Assembly: GCF_900187015.1 (NCBI RefSeq) | Contig: NZ_LT906479.1 | Coordinates: 992,001-1,056,000, forward strand | Direction of reading: 5' to 3' | Origin: Serratia ficaria | GTDB lineage: Bacteria > Pseudomonadota > Gammaproteobacteria > Enterobacterales > Enterobacteriaceae | Length of the DNA: 64,000 nucleotides | In this document: piece by piece, positions 1 to 8,499 of the stretch | Layout: each line of letters opens with the position of its first letter | Position numbering within the stretch: the first letter of the stretch is position 1 | The notes under the pieces: generated by a model | The model's database searches: none | What the model was told of the DNA's origin: nothing | The model's input: the letters and a program-made list of their open reading frames with translations, nothing else | Program-made: the position numbers and the translations under genes

Positions 1-1
1 A

Positions 2-103
2 TTCATCCATGCGGATGACGTTTCTCCCGCCCTTGCGGCAAGAAGATTAACCCAGCATTTAACTGACGCCTTACAGTCAGATCTTATAAATAATGAGAAA
101 TAG
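2..103 (+). CDS. apeD: C-terminal end of an upstream acyltransferase-like gene (partial)
   Basis: An open frame enters from the left edge and stops at TAG 101-103, giving 33 residues ending SDLINNEK. The next gene starts five bases after the stop, so this looks like the tail of the preceding operon gene. In known APE clusters the gene before the two carrier proteins is a lysophospholipid-type acyltransferase. The tail itself carries no diagnostic motif, so the identity is inferred from position only. The 5' part lies outside the window. Confidence 0.5.
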   Translation, partial: FIHADDVSPALAARRLTQHLTDALQSDLINNEK

Positions 104-107
104 TGGA

Positions 108-368
108 ATGAATTTATTGAGCACCGAAATCAAGCAATTGATCATTGATACGCTCAATCTTGAAGGTATGACGCCGGAGGAGATTGACGCCGAAGCGCCG
201 CTGTTTGGTGAAGGGTTGGGGCTGGACTCCATCGATGCGCTGGAGCTGGGCCTGGCATTAAAAAACCGTTATGGCGTGGTGCTGTCGGCCGAAAGCGAAG
301 ACATGCGCCAACACTTTTATTCCGTGGAAACGCTGGCGAAGTTTGTTTCGGCACAGCGTGGCAACTGA
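108..368 (+). CDS. apeE: Acyl carrier protein, aryl polyene cluster (first ACP)
   Basis: An 86-residue acyl carrier protein. The phosphopantetheine attachment motif LGLDSIDALEL is present, with Ser41 as the attachment residue, in an acidic helical protein of normal ACP length. In the aryl polyene type II polyketide system it carries the aryl starter or the growing polyene chain in the cytoplasm. The ATG at 108 is preferred over the in-frame ATG at 93 because the preceding gene still reads to 103 and the shorter form has the usual ACP length. It is followed nine bases later by a second ACP gene. The symbol follows APE nomenclature recalled from the E. coli and Xenorhabdus clusters. Confidence 0.85.
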   Translation: MNLLSTEIKQLIIDTLNLEGMTPEEIDAEAPLFGEGLGLDSIDALELGLALKNRYGVVLSAESEDMRQHFYSVETLAKFVSAQRGN

Positions 369-377
369 GGATCTTTC

Positions 378-629
378 ATGGATAAGCAAGAAATCTTCCA
401 GCAGATTCAGGCGCTGTTGGTCAAACTGTTTGAACTGAACGCCGAAGACATCAAGCCGGACTCTCGCCTGTACGAAGAGTTGGAGCTCGACAGCATCGAT
501 GCGGTGGATCTGGTGGTGCATCTGCAGAAAGTGACCGGCAAGAAGATCAAGCCGGAAATGTTCAAATCGGTACGCACCGTGCAGGATGTGGTTGACGCTA
601 TCGATCAACTGCTGAAGTCCGAGAGCTAA
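378..629 (+). CDS. apeF: Acyl carrier protein, aryl polyene cluster (second ACP)
   Basis: An 83-residue acyl carrier protein with the attachment motif LELDSIDAVDL; Ser39 is the phosphopantetheine site. A GAGG ribosome-binding site lies about eight bases before the ATG. Tandem ACPs are typical of APE clusters, where the two proteins have non-identical partners among the ketosynthases and the ligase. It is clearly diverged from the ACP just upstream, with different helix I and helix III sequence, so this is not a recent duplication. Function is known for the family; which ACP carries which intermediate cannot be read from sequence. Confidence 0.87.
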   Translation: MDKQEIFQQIQALLVKLFELNAEDIKPDSRLYEELELDSIDAVDLVVHLQKVTGKKIKPEMFKSVRTVQDVVDAIDQLLKSES

Positions 630-638
630 GCCCGCCGG

Positions 639-1214
639 GTGAAGGTGGCGAAACCGGCTGTGCGCCTGCTGCAGGGGCTAACCTGGGCGGCGCTGGCGCT
701 TTATCCGCTGGCGGTTTGGCTTGGCCTGACGCGCTGGGGAGAGGCCATCCTTGCGCCGTTGCTGGCCGTGGTGTTCACCCTGCGATTAGTCGCATTGCGA
801 AGCCGGCTGCGTCAGCAGCTGTGGCTGGGCAAGGCGCTGGCATGGGTCGGCATTCTGCTGGCGTTCGCCAGCTGGGGATTGCAGCAAACCCACTGGCTGT
901 TGTATTACCCGGTGCTGGTTAACCTCTTGCTGCTGGGGCTGTTCGCCTCCTCGCTGTATTCGCCGCCGACGGTGATCGAAAGACTGGCGCGGCTCACCGA
1001 GCCGCAGTTGGACGCCGCGGGCGTGGCTTATACCCGGCGGGTCACCCAGGTCTGGTGCGGATTCTTTACGATCAATGGCGCCGTCGCGCTGGCAACCTGC
1101 CTGTCGGGGGATATAGCGCTTTGGACGCTGTACAACGGCGGCATCAGCTATCTGCTGATCGGGGCATTAATGGGTATTGAATGGATAGTCAGGAAAAGGA
1201 TCCGGCGCGGCTGA
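639..1214 (+). CDS. apeG: APE cluster inner-membrane protein (COG4648-like)
   Basis: A 191-residue hydrophobic protein with about five to six membrane segments, a GTG start and a basic C-terminus (IVRKRIRRG). No catalytic motif is visible. A membrane protein of this kind sits between the ACPs and the ligase in APE gene clusters, and its precise role is unknown. The start is uncertain: GTG 639 has a weak ribosome-binding site and GTG 645 is also possible. The 3' end overlaps the next gene by 34 bases, implying translational coupling. Confidence 0.65.
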   Translation: MKVAKPAVRLLQGLTWAALALYPLAVWLGLTRWGEAILAPLLAVVFTLRLVALRSRLRQQLWLGKALAWVGILLAFASWGLQQTHWLLYYPVLVNLLLLGLFASSLYSPPTVIERLARLTEPQLDAAGVAYTRRVTQVWCGFFTINGAVALATCLSGDIALWTLYNGGISYLLIGALMGIEWIVRKRIRRG

Positions 1215-2551
1215 GTTTGCCGATGCGCCGTTGGCTAAGCGCAGACCGGGATGACGCCACGCTTGTCGCCTGGCGCGGTGAACGGGCATTGTCCCTCGGC
1301 CAGTTCCGGCGCGACGTCGCCGCCTTGGCGGCCAGATTGACTGCGCGGCCAGAAACCCGCTGGGCGCTGTGTTTTGACGATAGCTACCGCTTTGCCGTGG
1401 CGCTGCTGGCCGCGCTGTATGCCAAAAAGCTGCCGGTGATTTTCGGCCATCAGCGGGAAGCCATTCTCAAAGAACAGCGGCGGGATTTCGATGCGCTGCT
1501 GACCGATTTGCCGCTCGATCCCGGCGCGCCGGTCATGGCGGTGGAAGAGGATACCGAACGCGCGCGCGCATTGCCCGAGTGGCCCCGGGATCCTCAATTC
1601 ATACTCTACACCTCGGGTTCTACCGGCCAGCCGCAGGCGGTGGTTAAATCTGTCGCCTGCATGGAAAGCGAAAGCGAACTGTTGGCCGCCCGCTGGCTCC
1701 CGGCTTTTCAGGGCGGCTGCGTCGCGGCTTCGGTTTCCCATCAGCACATGTACGGTTTGAGCTTTCGCCTGTTCCTGCCGTTGGCTTTCGGCCTGCCGTT
1801 CGACGCCCAACCGACCGAATATCACGAACAGCTGATTGCCCGCCGTCAGGGCCGTCGGCTGATTTTTATCAGCAGCCCGGCCTGGCTGAAACGGCTGGAC
1901 AACCGATTGGCGTTTTCGGAATGTCTGCAGGTGTTTTCCGCCGGCGGTCCGCTATCCTTGGCTGAGGCGCAGCTGGCGCAACAGATGCTCGGCGTATTGC
2001 CGCTGGAAATCTACGGCACGACCGAAACCGGCATGCTGGCCTGGCGCATGCAGCGGCAGGCAGAGACCCCGTGGCAGCTGTTCGAGCCCATCGCGCTTAG
2101 CCGCGAGCCGGATGGCGGCGTCAGCGTGCGCTCCCCGCTGATTGGCGAAGCCGGGATGCGGCTGAGCGATATTATTGCGCTGGCCCCGGATGGCCGGCAA
2201 TTTCAGCTGGAGGGGCGAGCCGATCGAATTATCAAGGTGGAAGAAAAGCGCCTGTCGCTGACGGAGATCGAACGCCGTTTGCAATCGCTGCCCGCGATCG
2301 CCGATGCCTCGGTACTGACCCTGCAGCAACATGGGCGTACCCTGCTGGCGGCGGTTATCGTACTGACCCCGCTGGGGCAGGCCCGCAGGCGGGCGCTCAC
2401 CGAGGGGGAATTTACGCGTGAGCTGCGTCAGGCGTTGCGCGCCTGGCTGGAGCCGGTGGCGTTGCCGCGTCGCTGGCGCATCATTGCCGCCATGCCGCTT
2501 AATCCGCAGGGCAAACGCGCTTACGCTGAACTACGGGAACTGTTTTTATGA
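1181..2551 (+). CDS. apeH: AMP-dependent aryl/acyl ligase, aryl polyene cluster
   Basis: A 456-residue adenylate-forming enzyme, compact for the ANL superfamily. The P-loop-like motif YTSGSTGQPQAVVKS lies near residue 145, and a later EIYGTTETGMLAWR motif matches the A5 core region. The C-terminal subdomain has RADRIIKVEEKRLSL, the hinge region that is usually GRxDxxIKxxGxR. The expected role is to activate the aromatic starter (a coumaric or hydroxybenzoic type acid) and load it on an ACP. It overlaps the membrane-protein gene before it and, by four bases (ATGA), the dehydratase after it. An internal ATG at 1223 is a possible alternative start. Confidence 0.8.
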   Translation: MDSQEKDPARLSLPMRRWLSADRDDATLVAWRGERALSLGQFRRDVAALAARLTARPETRWALCFDDSYRFAVALLAALYAKKLPVIFGHQREAILKEQRRDFDALLTDLPLDPGAPVMAVEEDTERARALPEWPRDPQFILYTSGSTGQPQAVVKSVACMESESELLAARWLPAFQGGCVAASVSHQHMYGLSFRLFLPLAFGLPFDAQPTEYHEQLIARRQGRRLIFISSPAWLKRLDNRLAFSECLQVFSAGGPLSLAEAQLAQQMLGVLPLEIYGTTETGMLAWRMQRQAETPWQLFEPIALSREPDGGVSVRSPLIGEAGMRLSDIIALAPDGRQFQLEGRADRIIKVEEKRLSLTEIERRLQSLPAIADASVLTLQQHGRTLLAAVIVLTPLGQARRRALTEGEFTRELRQALRAWLEPVALPRRWRIIAAMPLNPQGKRAYAELRELFL

Positions 2552-2892
2552 TGCAACCTGAGGTGCTGCAACAGCAGCGGGACGACGCCACGCACGCCAG
2601 CCTGCAGCTGCGTTTACCCGCCGGGCTGCTGTGGTTTCGCGGCCATTTCCCCGGGCATCCGATCCTGCCGGGAGTCACCCAGATCAACTGGGCCATGCAG
2701 TATGCTCATCAGCTGTTGGGCATCGAGGCCGCCTTCAAGGGGGTCGAGGTGGTCAAGTTTCAGCAGCCGCTGCTGCCGGAACAGCAGGTGCGGCTGCTGC
2801 TGGAGTGGCAGCCCGAACGCGGCAAGCTGCTGTTCAGCTACCGCGTGGGCGGCGCCACCGCCAGCAGCGGGAAGATCGCGCTATGTCGGTGA
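2548..2892 (+). CDS. apeI: ApeI-type hotdog dehydratase subunit
   Basis: A 114-residue hotdog-fold protein containing FRGHFPGHPILPGVTQINW (residues 30-48), the FabA/FabZ-type substrate loop. At the position of the FabZ catalytic glutamate (PGVLIVEAMAQ) it has asparagine (Asn47), and the FabZ LPHRYP histidine segment is absent. In described APE systems ApeI pairs with ApeP to form the dehydratase that removes water after each ketoreduction. Its small size and missing residues fit a subunit that depends on a partner. It overlaps apeH by four bases and the next gene by ten. Confidence 0.78.
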   Translation: MMQPEVLQQQRDDATHASLQLRLPAGLLWFRGHFPGHPILPGVTQINWAMQYAHQLLGIEAAFKGVEVVKFQQPLLPEQQVRLLLEWQPERGKLLFSYRVGGATASSGKIALCR

Positions 2893-4604
2893 ACGAACGC
2901 TTTACCCCCTGCCTGGTTATTCCCTGTTTCAACCATGGGCAGACGATGGCCGCGGTGTTGGCTGCGCTGGCCGATTTCCAGCTGCCGTGCCTGGTGGTGG
3001 ATGACGGCAGCGATGCCGCTACCGCCGCGCAGCTGCGGCGGCTGGCGGAGCGCCTGCCGTGGGTGACGCTGCTGCGGCTCGAGCATAATCAGGGCAAGGG
3101 CGCGGCGGTGATTGCCGGGCTGCGGCTGGCGCAACAGCAAGGGTTTACTCACGCGCTGCAGGTGGACGCCGACGGCCAGCACCAGCTGAGCGATATCCCG
3201 GCGATGATCGCCGAAGCGCGCCGCTATCCCGGGGCGCTGATTTCCGGTCGGCCGGTGTACGACAGCTCGGTGCCGAAGGCGCGGCTGTATGGCCGTTACG
3301 TCACGCACGTTTGGGTGTGGATCGAAACGCTGTCGCTGTCGCTGAAGGACAGCATGTGCGGTTTCCGCGTCTACCCGCTAGCGCCGACGCTGGCGCTGGC
3401 CGCGCGTCATCCGCTGGGCAAGCGCATGGATTTCGACACCGAAGTGATGGTGCGATTGTACTGGCGAGGCGTGCCCAGCCGTTTCTTGCCGACGCGCGTC
3501 ACCTATCCGGCCGATGGCGTTTCCCATTTCGATGCGCTGCGCGATAACCTGCGTATTTCCTGGATGCACACCCGGCTGTTTTTCGGCATGCTGCCGCGCA
3601 TTCCTCGTCTGCTGCGCCAGCGGCGGCGCCTGGCGGCATCGCAGCGGCATTGGTCGGCGACGCAAGAGCGGCACGGCCTGTGGGGCATCCGGCTGATGCT
3701 GCGGGTTTATCGCCTGTTCGGCCGGCGGGCTTTTCAGCTGCTGCTGTATCCGGTGGTCGGCTATTTCTGGCTGACCGGCCGCACCCAGCGTGAGGCGTCG
3801 CGTGACTATCTGCAGCGCCTGCGGCAGTTTGCCGATAGCCGGCGGCAGCCGCTGCCTGCTCCGCTCAGCAGCTTCCGTCACTTCATGCGCTTTGGCGACG
3901 CCATGCTTGATAAGCTGGCAAGTTGGCAAGGGGAATGGCATGACATCGAGCTGGCGGATCGCCCGCGGTGCGAACGGCAGATCGCCGGCGGCAAGGGCAC
4001 CTTGATCCTGGCTTCCCACCTGGGGGATATCGAATCCTGCCGGGCATTGGGAGAGCTGGATTCCGGCGTGACGGTGAATGCGCTGGTGTTTACCGAGCAC
4101 GCCGAGCGTTTCAATCGGGTGATGAAAGAGGTCAACCCGCGCGCCAACCTGCATCTGATCCCGGTGGCCACGTTGGGGCCGGAGACCGCCATGCGGCTGC
4201 AGGATAAGTTAAACGCCGGTGAATGGGTGGCTATCGTCGGCGATCGCACCTCGGCCGGCGGCTATCAGCGCGGTGAGCAGCCGCGGGTGATATGGAGCGA
4301 TTTTCTCGGCAAGCCTGCGCCTTTCCCGCAGGGGCCGTTCGTATTGGCCGCCGCGCTGCGCTGCCCGGTATTTCTGATGTTCGGCCTGAAGCAGCGGGGG
4401 CGGCTGAAGGTCCACTTCGAACCTTTCGCCGATCCGCTGTTATTGCCGCGCGCCGAACGCCAACAGGCGCTGCAGCGGGCGGTGGATCGCTACGCCGCCC
4501 GGCTGGAGCACTATTGTCTGCTGGCGCCGCTCGACTGGTTTAATTTTTTCGATTTCTGGCAGCTGACGGCCGCGCCGTCAGCGCAACAGGAGCCTGAGAC
4601 ATGA
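2883..4604 (+). CDS. apeJ: Fusion of family 2 glycosyltransferase and LPLAT-type acyltransferase
   Basis: A 573-residue two-domain protein. Residues about 8-240 form a GT-A glycosyltransferase family 2 domain (LVIPCFNHGQT at the start, VVDDGSDA, and the DxD-like VDADGQH). Residues about 290-560 form a lysophospholipid-acyltransferase-like domain with ASHLGDIES, equivalent to the HxxxxD box, and a later GDRTS block. In APE clusters this fusion is thought to help attach the polyene to a lipid-anchored glycan carrier. The start at 2883 is chosen because it overlaps the previous stop by ten bases; the frame is open further upstream only as a shadow of apeI. Confidence 0.82.
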   Translation: MSVNERFTPCLVIPCFNHGQTMAAVLAALADFQLPCLVVDDGSDAATAAQLRRLAERLPWVTLLRLEHNQGKGAAVIAGLRLAQQQGFTHALQVDADGQHQLSDIPAMIAEARRYPGALISGRPVYDSSVPKARLYGRYVTHVWVWIETLSLSLKDSMCGFRVYPLAPTLALAARHPLGKRMDFDTEVMVRLYWRGVPSRFLPTRVTYPADGVSHFDALRDNLRISWMHTRLFFGMLPRIPRLLRQRRRLAASQRHWSATQERHGLWGIRLMLRVYRLFGRRAFQLLLYPVVGYFWLTGRTQREASRDYLQRLRQFADSRRQPLPAPLSSFRHFMRFGDAMLDKLASWQGEWHDIELADRPRCERQIAGGKGTLILASHLGDIESCRALGELDSGVTVNALVFTEHAERFNRVMKEVNPRANLHLIPVATLGPETAMRLQDKLNAGEWVAIVGDRTSAGGYQRGEQPRVIWSDFLGKPAPFPQGPFVLAAALRCPVFLMFGLKQRGRLKVHFEPFADPLLLPRAERQQALQRAVDRYAARLEHYCLLAPLDWFNFFDFWQLTAAPSAQQEPET

Positions 4605-5029
4605 AGCTGAACGACGATGCGCGTTTTTCCGTGCGGGTGGCGATCACCATCCCGTTTCACGATGTTGATCCGATGGGCGTAGTCTGGCACGGCAACTACT
4701 TCCGCTATTTTGAAATCGCCCGCGAGGCGCTGCTGAAGCAGTTCAATTACGGCTACCGCCAGATGCAGGCTTCGGGCTACGTCTGGCCGATCGTCGACAC
4801 GCGGGTGAAATACATCGCGCCGGTGCGGTTTGAGCAGCAGATCATCGTGTGCGCCGAGCTGGAAGAGTATGAGAACCGTCTGCGCATCGGGTATCGCATC
4901 CTTGACGCGCAGAGCGGGCAGCAAACCACCCGCGGGCATACCATTCAGGTGGCGGTGGACATCGCCAGCCAAGAGATGTGCTTCGTCTCGCCGCAGGCGT
5001 TGCTGGACAATATCGAGGGGGCGTCATGA
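4601..5029 (+). CDS. apeK: 4HBT-family acyl thioesterase, aryl polyene cluster
   Basis: A 142-residue hotdog thioesterase of the 4-hydroxybenzoyl-CoA thioesterase/YbgC type. The family signature is near the N-terminus: HDVDPMGVVWHGNYFRYFE (residues about 18-36), with the Asp and the downstream GNY block. The likely role is release or proof-reading of ACP- or CoA-bound aryl or polyene intermediates in the cytoplasm. ATGA overlaps join it to apeJ before it and apeL after it, so it belongs to the same transcript. Confidence 0.8.
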   Translation: MKLNDDARFSVRVAITIPFHDVDPMGVVWHGNYFRYFEIAREALLKQFNYGYRQMQASGYVWPIVDTRVKYIAPVRFEQQIIVCAELEEYENRLRIGYRILDAQSGQQTTRGHTIQVAVDIASQEMCFVSPQALLDNIEGAS

Positions 5030-5631
5030 AAGCCTGGTTGCTGTGTATCCTCTGCGTTTTCAGCCTTGGCGCGCAGGCGGTTACCCTGGCCGACCTGCAA
5101 CAGCGATTCGGCGAACAGCCGGTGCTGCGCGCCGAATTCGCACAGCAGCGCAGCATCAGCGGCATGGCGAGGCCGCTGAAATCCAGCGGCGAATTGCTGA
5201 TCTCCCAACAGAAAGGGCTGTGGTGGGCGCAACGGCAGCCTTTCCCGCTGACCTTGTTACTGGACGACCGGCGCATGGTGCAAACCCTGGCCGGGCAGGC
5301 GCCGCAGGTGGTGACGGCGGACAACAACCCGCAGATGTTCCAGTTCAATCGCCTGCTGACCGCGCTGTTCCATGCCGACAGCCAGGCGCTGGAACAGAAT
5401 TTCGCTTTGCAGTTCAGCGATCTGGGCAGCGAGCGATGGCGACTGGTGCTGAAGCCGAAAACCACGCCGCTCGACCGGCTGTTTAAAAGCATCACCCTGC
5501 ACGGCGGGGAATTCCTCGAGACCATCGATATTGACGATTTGCAGGGTGACGCCACCCATATCCGTTTCTTTAATCAGCGCACCCGGCCGGCGGCGTTGAC
5601 GGCCGAGGAGCGGCAGCGTTTTGCGTCCTGA
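5026..5631 (+). CDS. apeL: LolA-like periplasmic carrier protein, aryl polyene cluster
   Basis: A 201-residue protein with a Sec signal peptide (MKAWLLCILCVFSLGAQA, cleavage after AQA) followed by a LolA/LptA-like beta-rich domain. The segment LLDDRRMVQTLAG and the general size fit the outer-membrane lipoprotein carrier family. In APE clusters it is believed to ferry the lipid-linked polyene across the periplasm. The start at 5026 gives the signal peptide directly and overlaps the thioesterase stop by four bases; a longer in-frame extension from 4978 would bury the signal sequence. Confidence 0.78.
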   Translation: MKAWLLCILCVFSLGAQAVTLADLQQRFGEQPVLRAEFAQQRSISGMARPLKSSGELLISQQKGLWWAQRQPFPLTLLLDDRRMVQTLAGQAPQVVTADNNPQMFQFNRLLTALFHADSQALEQNFALQFSDLGSERWRLVLKPKTTPLDRLFKSITLHGGEFLETIDIDDLQGDATHIRFFNQRTRPAALTAEERQRFAS

Positions 5632-7924
5632 CCTGTACCGGCGGCTGGCCTTTGGCTGGCTGGCCATCGTTGTGCTGCTGCTGGCGGCGCTGTGCTGGCT
5701 GCTGCCGCGCAGCCAGATCAACAGCAGCGTGCTGGCGCTGTTGCCGAAACAACAGCTGGCGGGCGTGCCTGATGCGTTGGCCGATGGCTTCAGCCGGCGG
5801 CTCGATCGTCAGCTGATGTGGCTGGTCAGCCCTCCGCCGGGCGCCGATGCGGCGGCGGTCGACTGGTGGTGGCAGCAGCTGCGGCAACTGCCGGAACTGC
5901 AGCAGGTGGGCGGCCCGATGGATGCCCGGCGTCAGCAGCAGTGGGGCGCGTTTTTCTACCGGCACCGCAACGTGCTGCTGGACGACGCCACCCGCCGACG
6001 CTTGGCGCAGGGGGCGGACGCGCAGAGCCAGTGGATCCTCGGCCAGCTTTACTCGGCTTTCGCCGGGGTGAGCGGCAAAGAGCTGGCGAACGATCCGCTG
6101 ATGCTGGTGCGCGGCTCGCAGCTGGCGCAGCAGCGCAACGGCGGCGGCCTCAACCTGGCCGACGGCTGGCTGGTGGCGCGCGATGCGCAGGGCCGCAGCT
6201 GGTACCTGCTGCATGCCGAGCTGAGCGCTTCGTCTTATGACATCAACAGCGCGCGCCGCACGGTGGATAAACTGACGACGCTGCAGCGGCAGCTGCAGCA
6301 GCGCTGGCCGGGGGCCGAGGTGCTGAACCGCGGCACGCTGTTCTACAGCAACTACGCCAGCCAGCAGGCCGAGCGGGATATTTCCACCATCGGCCTGGCG
6401 TCGGTGATTGGCGTGTTCCTGCTGGTGCTGCTGATGTTCCGCTCGCCGCTGCCGCTGTTGCTGTGCGCGCTGTCGGTGGGGATCGGCGCGCTGGCCGGCG
6501 CCGTCGCCACGCTGCTGGCGTTTGGCGAAATCCACCTGATGACGCTGGTGTTGAGCATCAGCATCGTCGGCATTTCCGCCGACTATACGCTCTATTTCCT
6601 GACCGAGCGCCGGGTGCACGGCGGGCAGGCGACGCCGCTGGCCAGCCTGCAAAAGCTGCTGCCGGCGCTGTCGATGGCGCTGCTGACGACCGTGGTCGCC
6701 TATCTGGCGTTGCTGATCGCGCCTTTCCCCGGGCTGCGGCAGTTGGCGGTGTTCGCCGCCGCCGGGCTGAGCGCCGCCTGCATGACCGTGATTTGCTGGT
6801 ATCCGCGGCTGTCGCGCCGCCTGCCGGTGCATCCGGCGCCGGGGCTGGCTCTGATCCTGCGCTGGCTGCATGCCTGGCGTCACTGGAAGCCGCTGCGCTA
6901 CGGCTTGCCCTGCGCGGTGTTGCTGGCGATCGTCGTCGGTTTCAGTCAACTGAAGGTCGACGACGACATCGGCCAGCTGCAGGCCCTGCCGGCCGGGCTG
7001 CAGCAGCAGGAAAAACACATCGCCGCGCTGACCGGCCAGCATAACGATCAGAAATGGCTGGTGGTGTACGGCGCCAACGACGAACGGCTGCTGCAGCGCC
7101 TCGAGCAGCTGCAACCCAAGCTGGCGCAGGCGCAACGGCAGGGCCTGCTGGCGGATTACCGCCTGCTGCCGTTGCCTTCGCAGCGCCGCCAACGGGAAAA
7201 TATCGCTTTGCTGCAGCGGGAGGCGCCGCGGGTGATTGAACGCCTGCAGCAGGCGGAGGTGGCGCTGAAAACGCCGGATTTAACCGCCGACTGGGTCACG
7301 CCGCAGGCGTGGCTGGGCAGCGTGGTCAGCGAAGGCTGGCGGCTGCTGTGGCTGACGCTGCCCGACGGGCGCAGCGCGGCGCTGGTGCCGGTCAGCGGCG
7401 TGCAAAACAGCGCGGCGATGCTGGCGCTGGCGCGGCAGGTGCCTGGCACGGGCTGGATCGATCGCAAAACCGAATTCAGCGAGCTGTTCGGCCAGTATCG
7501 TCTGTACCTGTCCTACCTGCTGGCGCTGTCGGTGGCGGCGATCGGGCTTATCTATCTGTGGCGTTTCGGCTGGCGGCACGCGCTGCGCTGCATGGTGCCA
7601 ACGCTGCTGTCGCTGGGCGCCGGCGTTGCCACGCTGGCGCTGAGCGGCCACACGCTGAACCTGTTTTCGCTGCTGGCGTTGGTTCTGGTGCTGGGGATCG
7701 GCATCAACTACACCCTGTTCTTTACCAACCCGCGCGGCACGCCAACCACCTCGATGTTCGCCATCTTTATGGCGGTGATCACCACCCAACTGACGTTTGG
7801 CATGCTGGTGCTGAGCCATACTCAGGCCATCAGCAGCTTCGGCATCGTATTAAGCAGCGGCATCGCCGTGGCGTTTCTGCTGGCGCCGCTGACGCTGGCC
7901 ACCCGAACAAGAGGAAAAGCCTGA
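5621..7924 (+). CDS. apeM: MMPL/RND-family exporter, aryl polyene cluster
   Basis: A 767-residue inner-membrane transporter with the two-fold repeat of the MMPL/RND superfamily. TM1 is at the N-terminus, followed by a large periplasmic loop (about residues 30-250) and TM2-6 (about 250-400). A second loop and TM8-12 follow (about 620-760). Hydrophilic residues inside TM4 (ISADYTLYFLTE) and TM10 (GINYTLFF) mark the expected proton-relay helices. It probably moves the polyene lipid across the inner membrane. It starts with TTG at 5621, ten bases inside the end of apeL, so translation is probably coupled. It ends overlapping the lipoprotein gene (TGATG). Confidence 0.83.
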   Translation: MRPDLYRRLAFGWLAIVVLLLAALCWLLPRSQINSSVLALLPKQQLAGVPDALADGFSRRLDRQLMWLVSPPPGADAAAVDWWWQQLRQLPELQQVGGPMDARRQQQWGAFFYRHRNVLLDDATRRRLAQGADAQSQWILGQLYSAFAGVSGKELANDPLMLVRGSQLAQQRNGGGLNLADGWLVARDAQGRSWYLLHAELSASSYDINSARRTVDKLTTLQRQLQQRWPGAEVLNRGTLFYSNYASQQAERDISTIGLASVIGVFLLVLLMFRSPLPLLLCALSVGIGALAGAVATLLAFGEIHLMTLVLSISIVGISADYTLYFLTERRVHGGQATPLASLQKLLPALSMALLTTVVAYLALLIAPFPGLRQLAVFAAAGLSAACMTVICWYPRLSRRLPVHPAPGLALILRWLHAWRHWKPLRYGLPCAVLLAIVVGFSQLKVDDDIGQLQALPAGLQQQEKHIAALTGQHNDQKWLVVYGANDERLLQRLEQLQPKLAQAQRQGLLADYRLLPLPSQRRQRENIALLQREAPRVIERLQQAEVALKTPDLTADWVTPQAWLGSVVSEGWRLLWLTLPDGRSAALVPVSGVQNSAAMLALARQVPGTGWIDRKTEFSELFGQYRLYLSYLLALSVAAIGLIYLWRFGWRHALRCMVPTLLSLGAGVATLALSGHTLNLFSLLALVLVLGIGINYTLFFTNPRGTPTTSMFAIFMAVITTQLTFGMLVLSHTQAISSFGIVLSSGIAVAFLLAPLTLATRTRGKA

Positions 7925-8499
7925 TGCATGGCTTACGCATAGTGTTGTTATCGCTGGCCGCCGCGCTGGCCGGCTGCGCCGGTTCGCCGTCTTCGGTGGC
8001 GCCGCAGGCCTGGCTGAAGCCGGGGGCCCGGGTGACGCTGCCGCCGCCCGCCTTGGCGCAGCCCGTCGCCCAGCAGCAGCTGTTGACGGCGGAGGTCAAA
8101 GGGCAGCGGCATTCGATGCTGGTGCTGCTGAATGCCGACGGCCAACGGCTGACGCTGGTGGGCATGTCGCCGCTGGGCATTCGCCTGTTCAACCTGACTT
8201 ACGATCGGCAGGGGATCCATACCGAGCAATTGATCAAGGTCGGCGAACTGCCGCCGGCCAGCCAGGTGCTGGCCGATATCATGCTCAGCTACTGGCCGGT
8301 CAACGCCTGGCGGCCGCTGCTGCCGGCGGGCTGGCGATTGGAGGATCGGCCGGAGGTGCGCCGTTTGTACGACGAGCGCGGCGCGATCGTCAGCGAAATC
8401 CGCTATCAGCTGGGGGAAGGCCGTCGCGATCCGGTCTCGATCGCGCAGTCCGCTTTCCACTACCGCATCAGCATTCAGAATCTGGGAGAGGCAGGGTGA
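7924..8499 (+). CDS. apeN: DUF3261-type outer-membrane lipoprotein, aryl polyene cluster
   Basis: A 191-residue lipoprotein. The N-terminus MHGLRIVLLSLAAALAGC is a type II signal peptide with lipobox LAGC, so Cys18 should be acylated; Ala at +2 favours outer-membrane sorting. The rest is a small beta-rich domain of the DUF3261 kind always found beside the MMPL transporter in APE loci. It probably receives the polyene lipid at the outer membrane. No catalytic residues are recognisable. It overlaps its neighbours on both sides. Confidence 0.75.
   Translation: MHGLRIVLLSLAAALAGCAGSPSSVAPQAWLKPGARVTLPPPALAQPVAQQQLLTAEVKGQRHSMLVLLNADGQRLTLVGMSPLGIRLFNLTYDRQGIHTEQLIKVGELPPASQVLADIMLSYWPVNAWRPLLPAGWRLEDRPEVRRLYDERGAIVSEIRYQLGEGRRDPVSIAQSAFHYRISIQNLGEAG

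Noticed and set aside
5570..7192. A 540-codon open frame on the - strand
   Set aside because: Antisense to the MMPL exporter gene; the translation is dominated by Arg and Gln.
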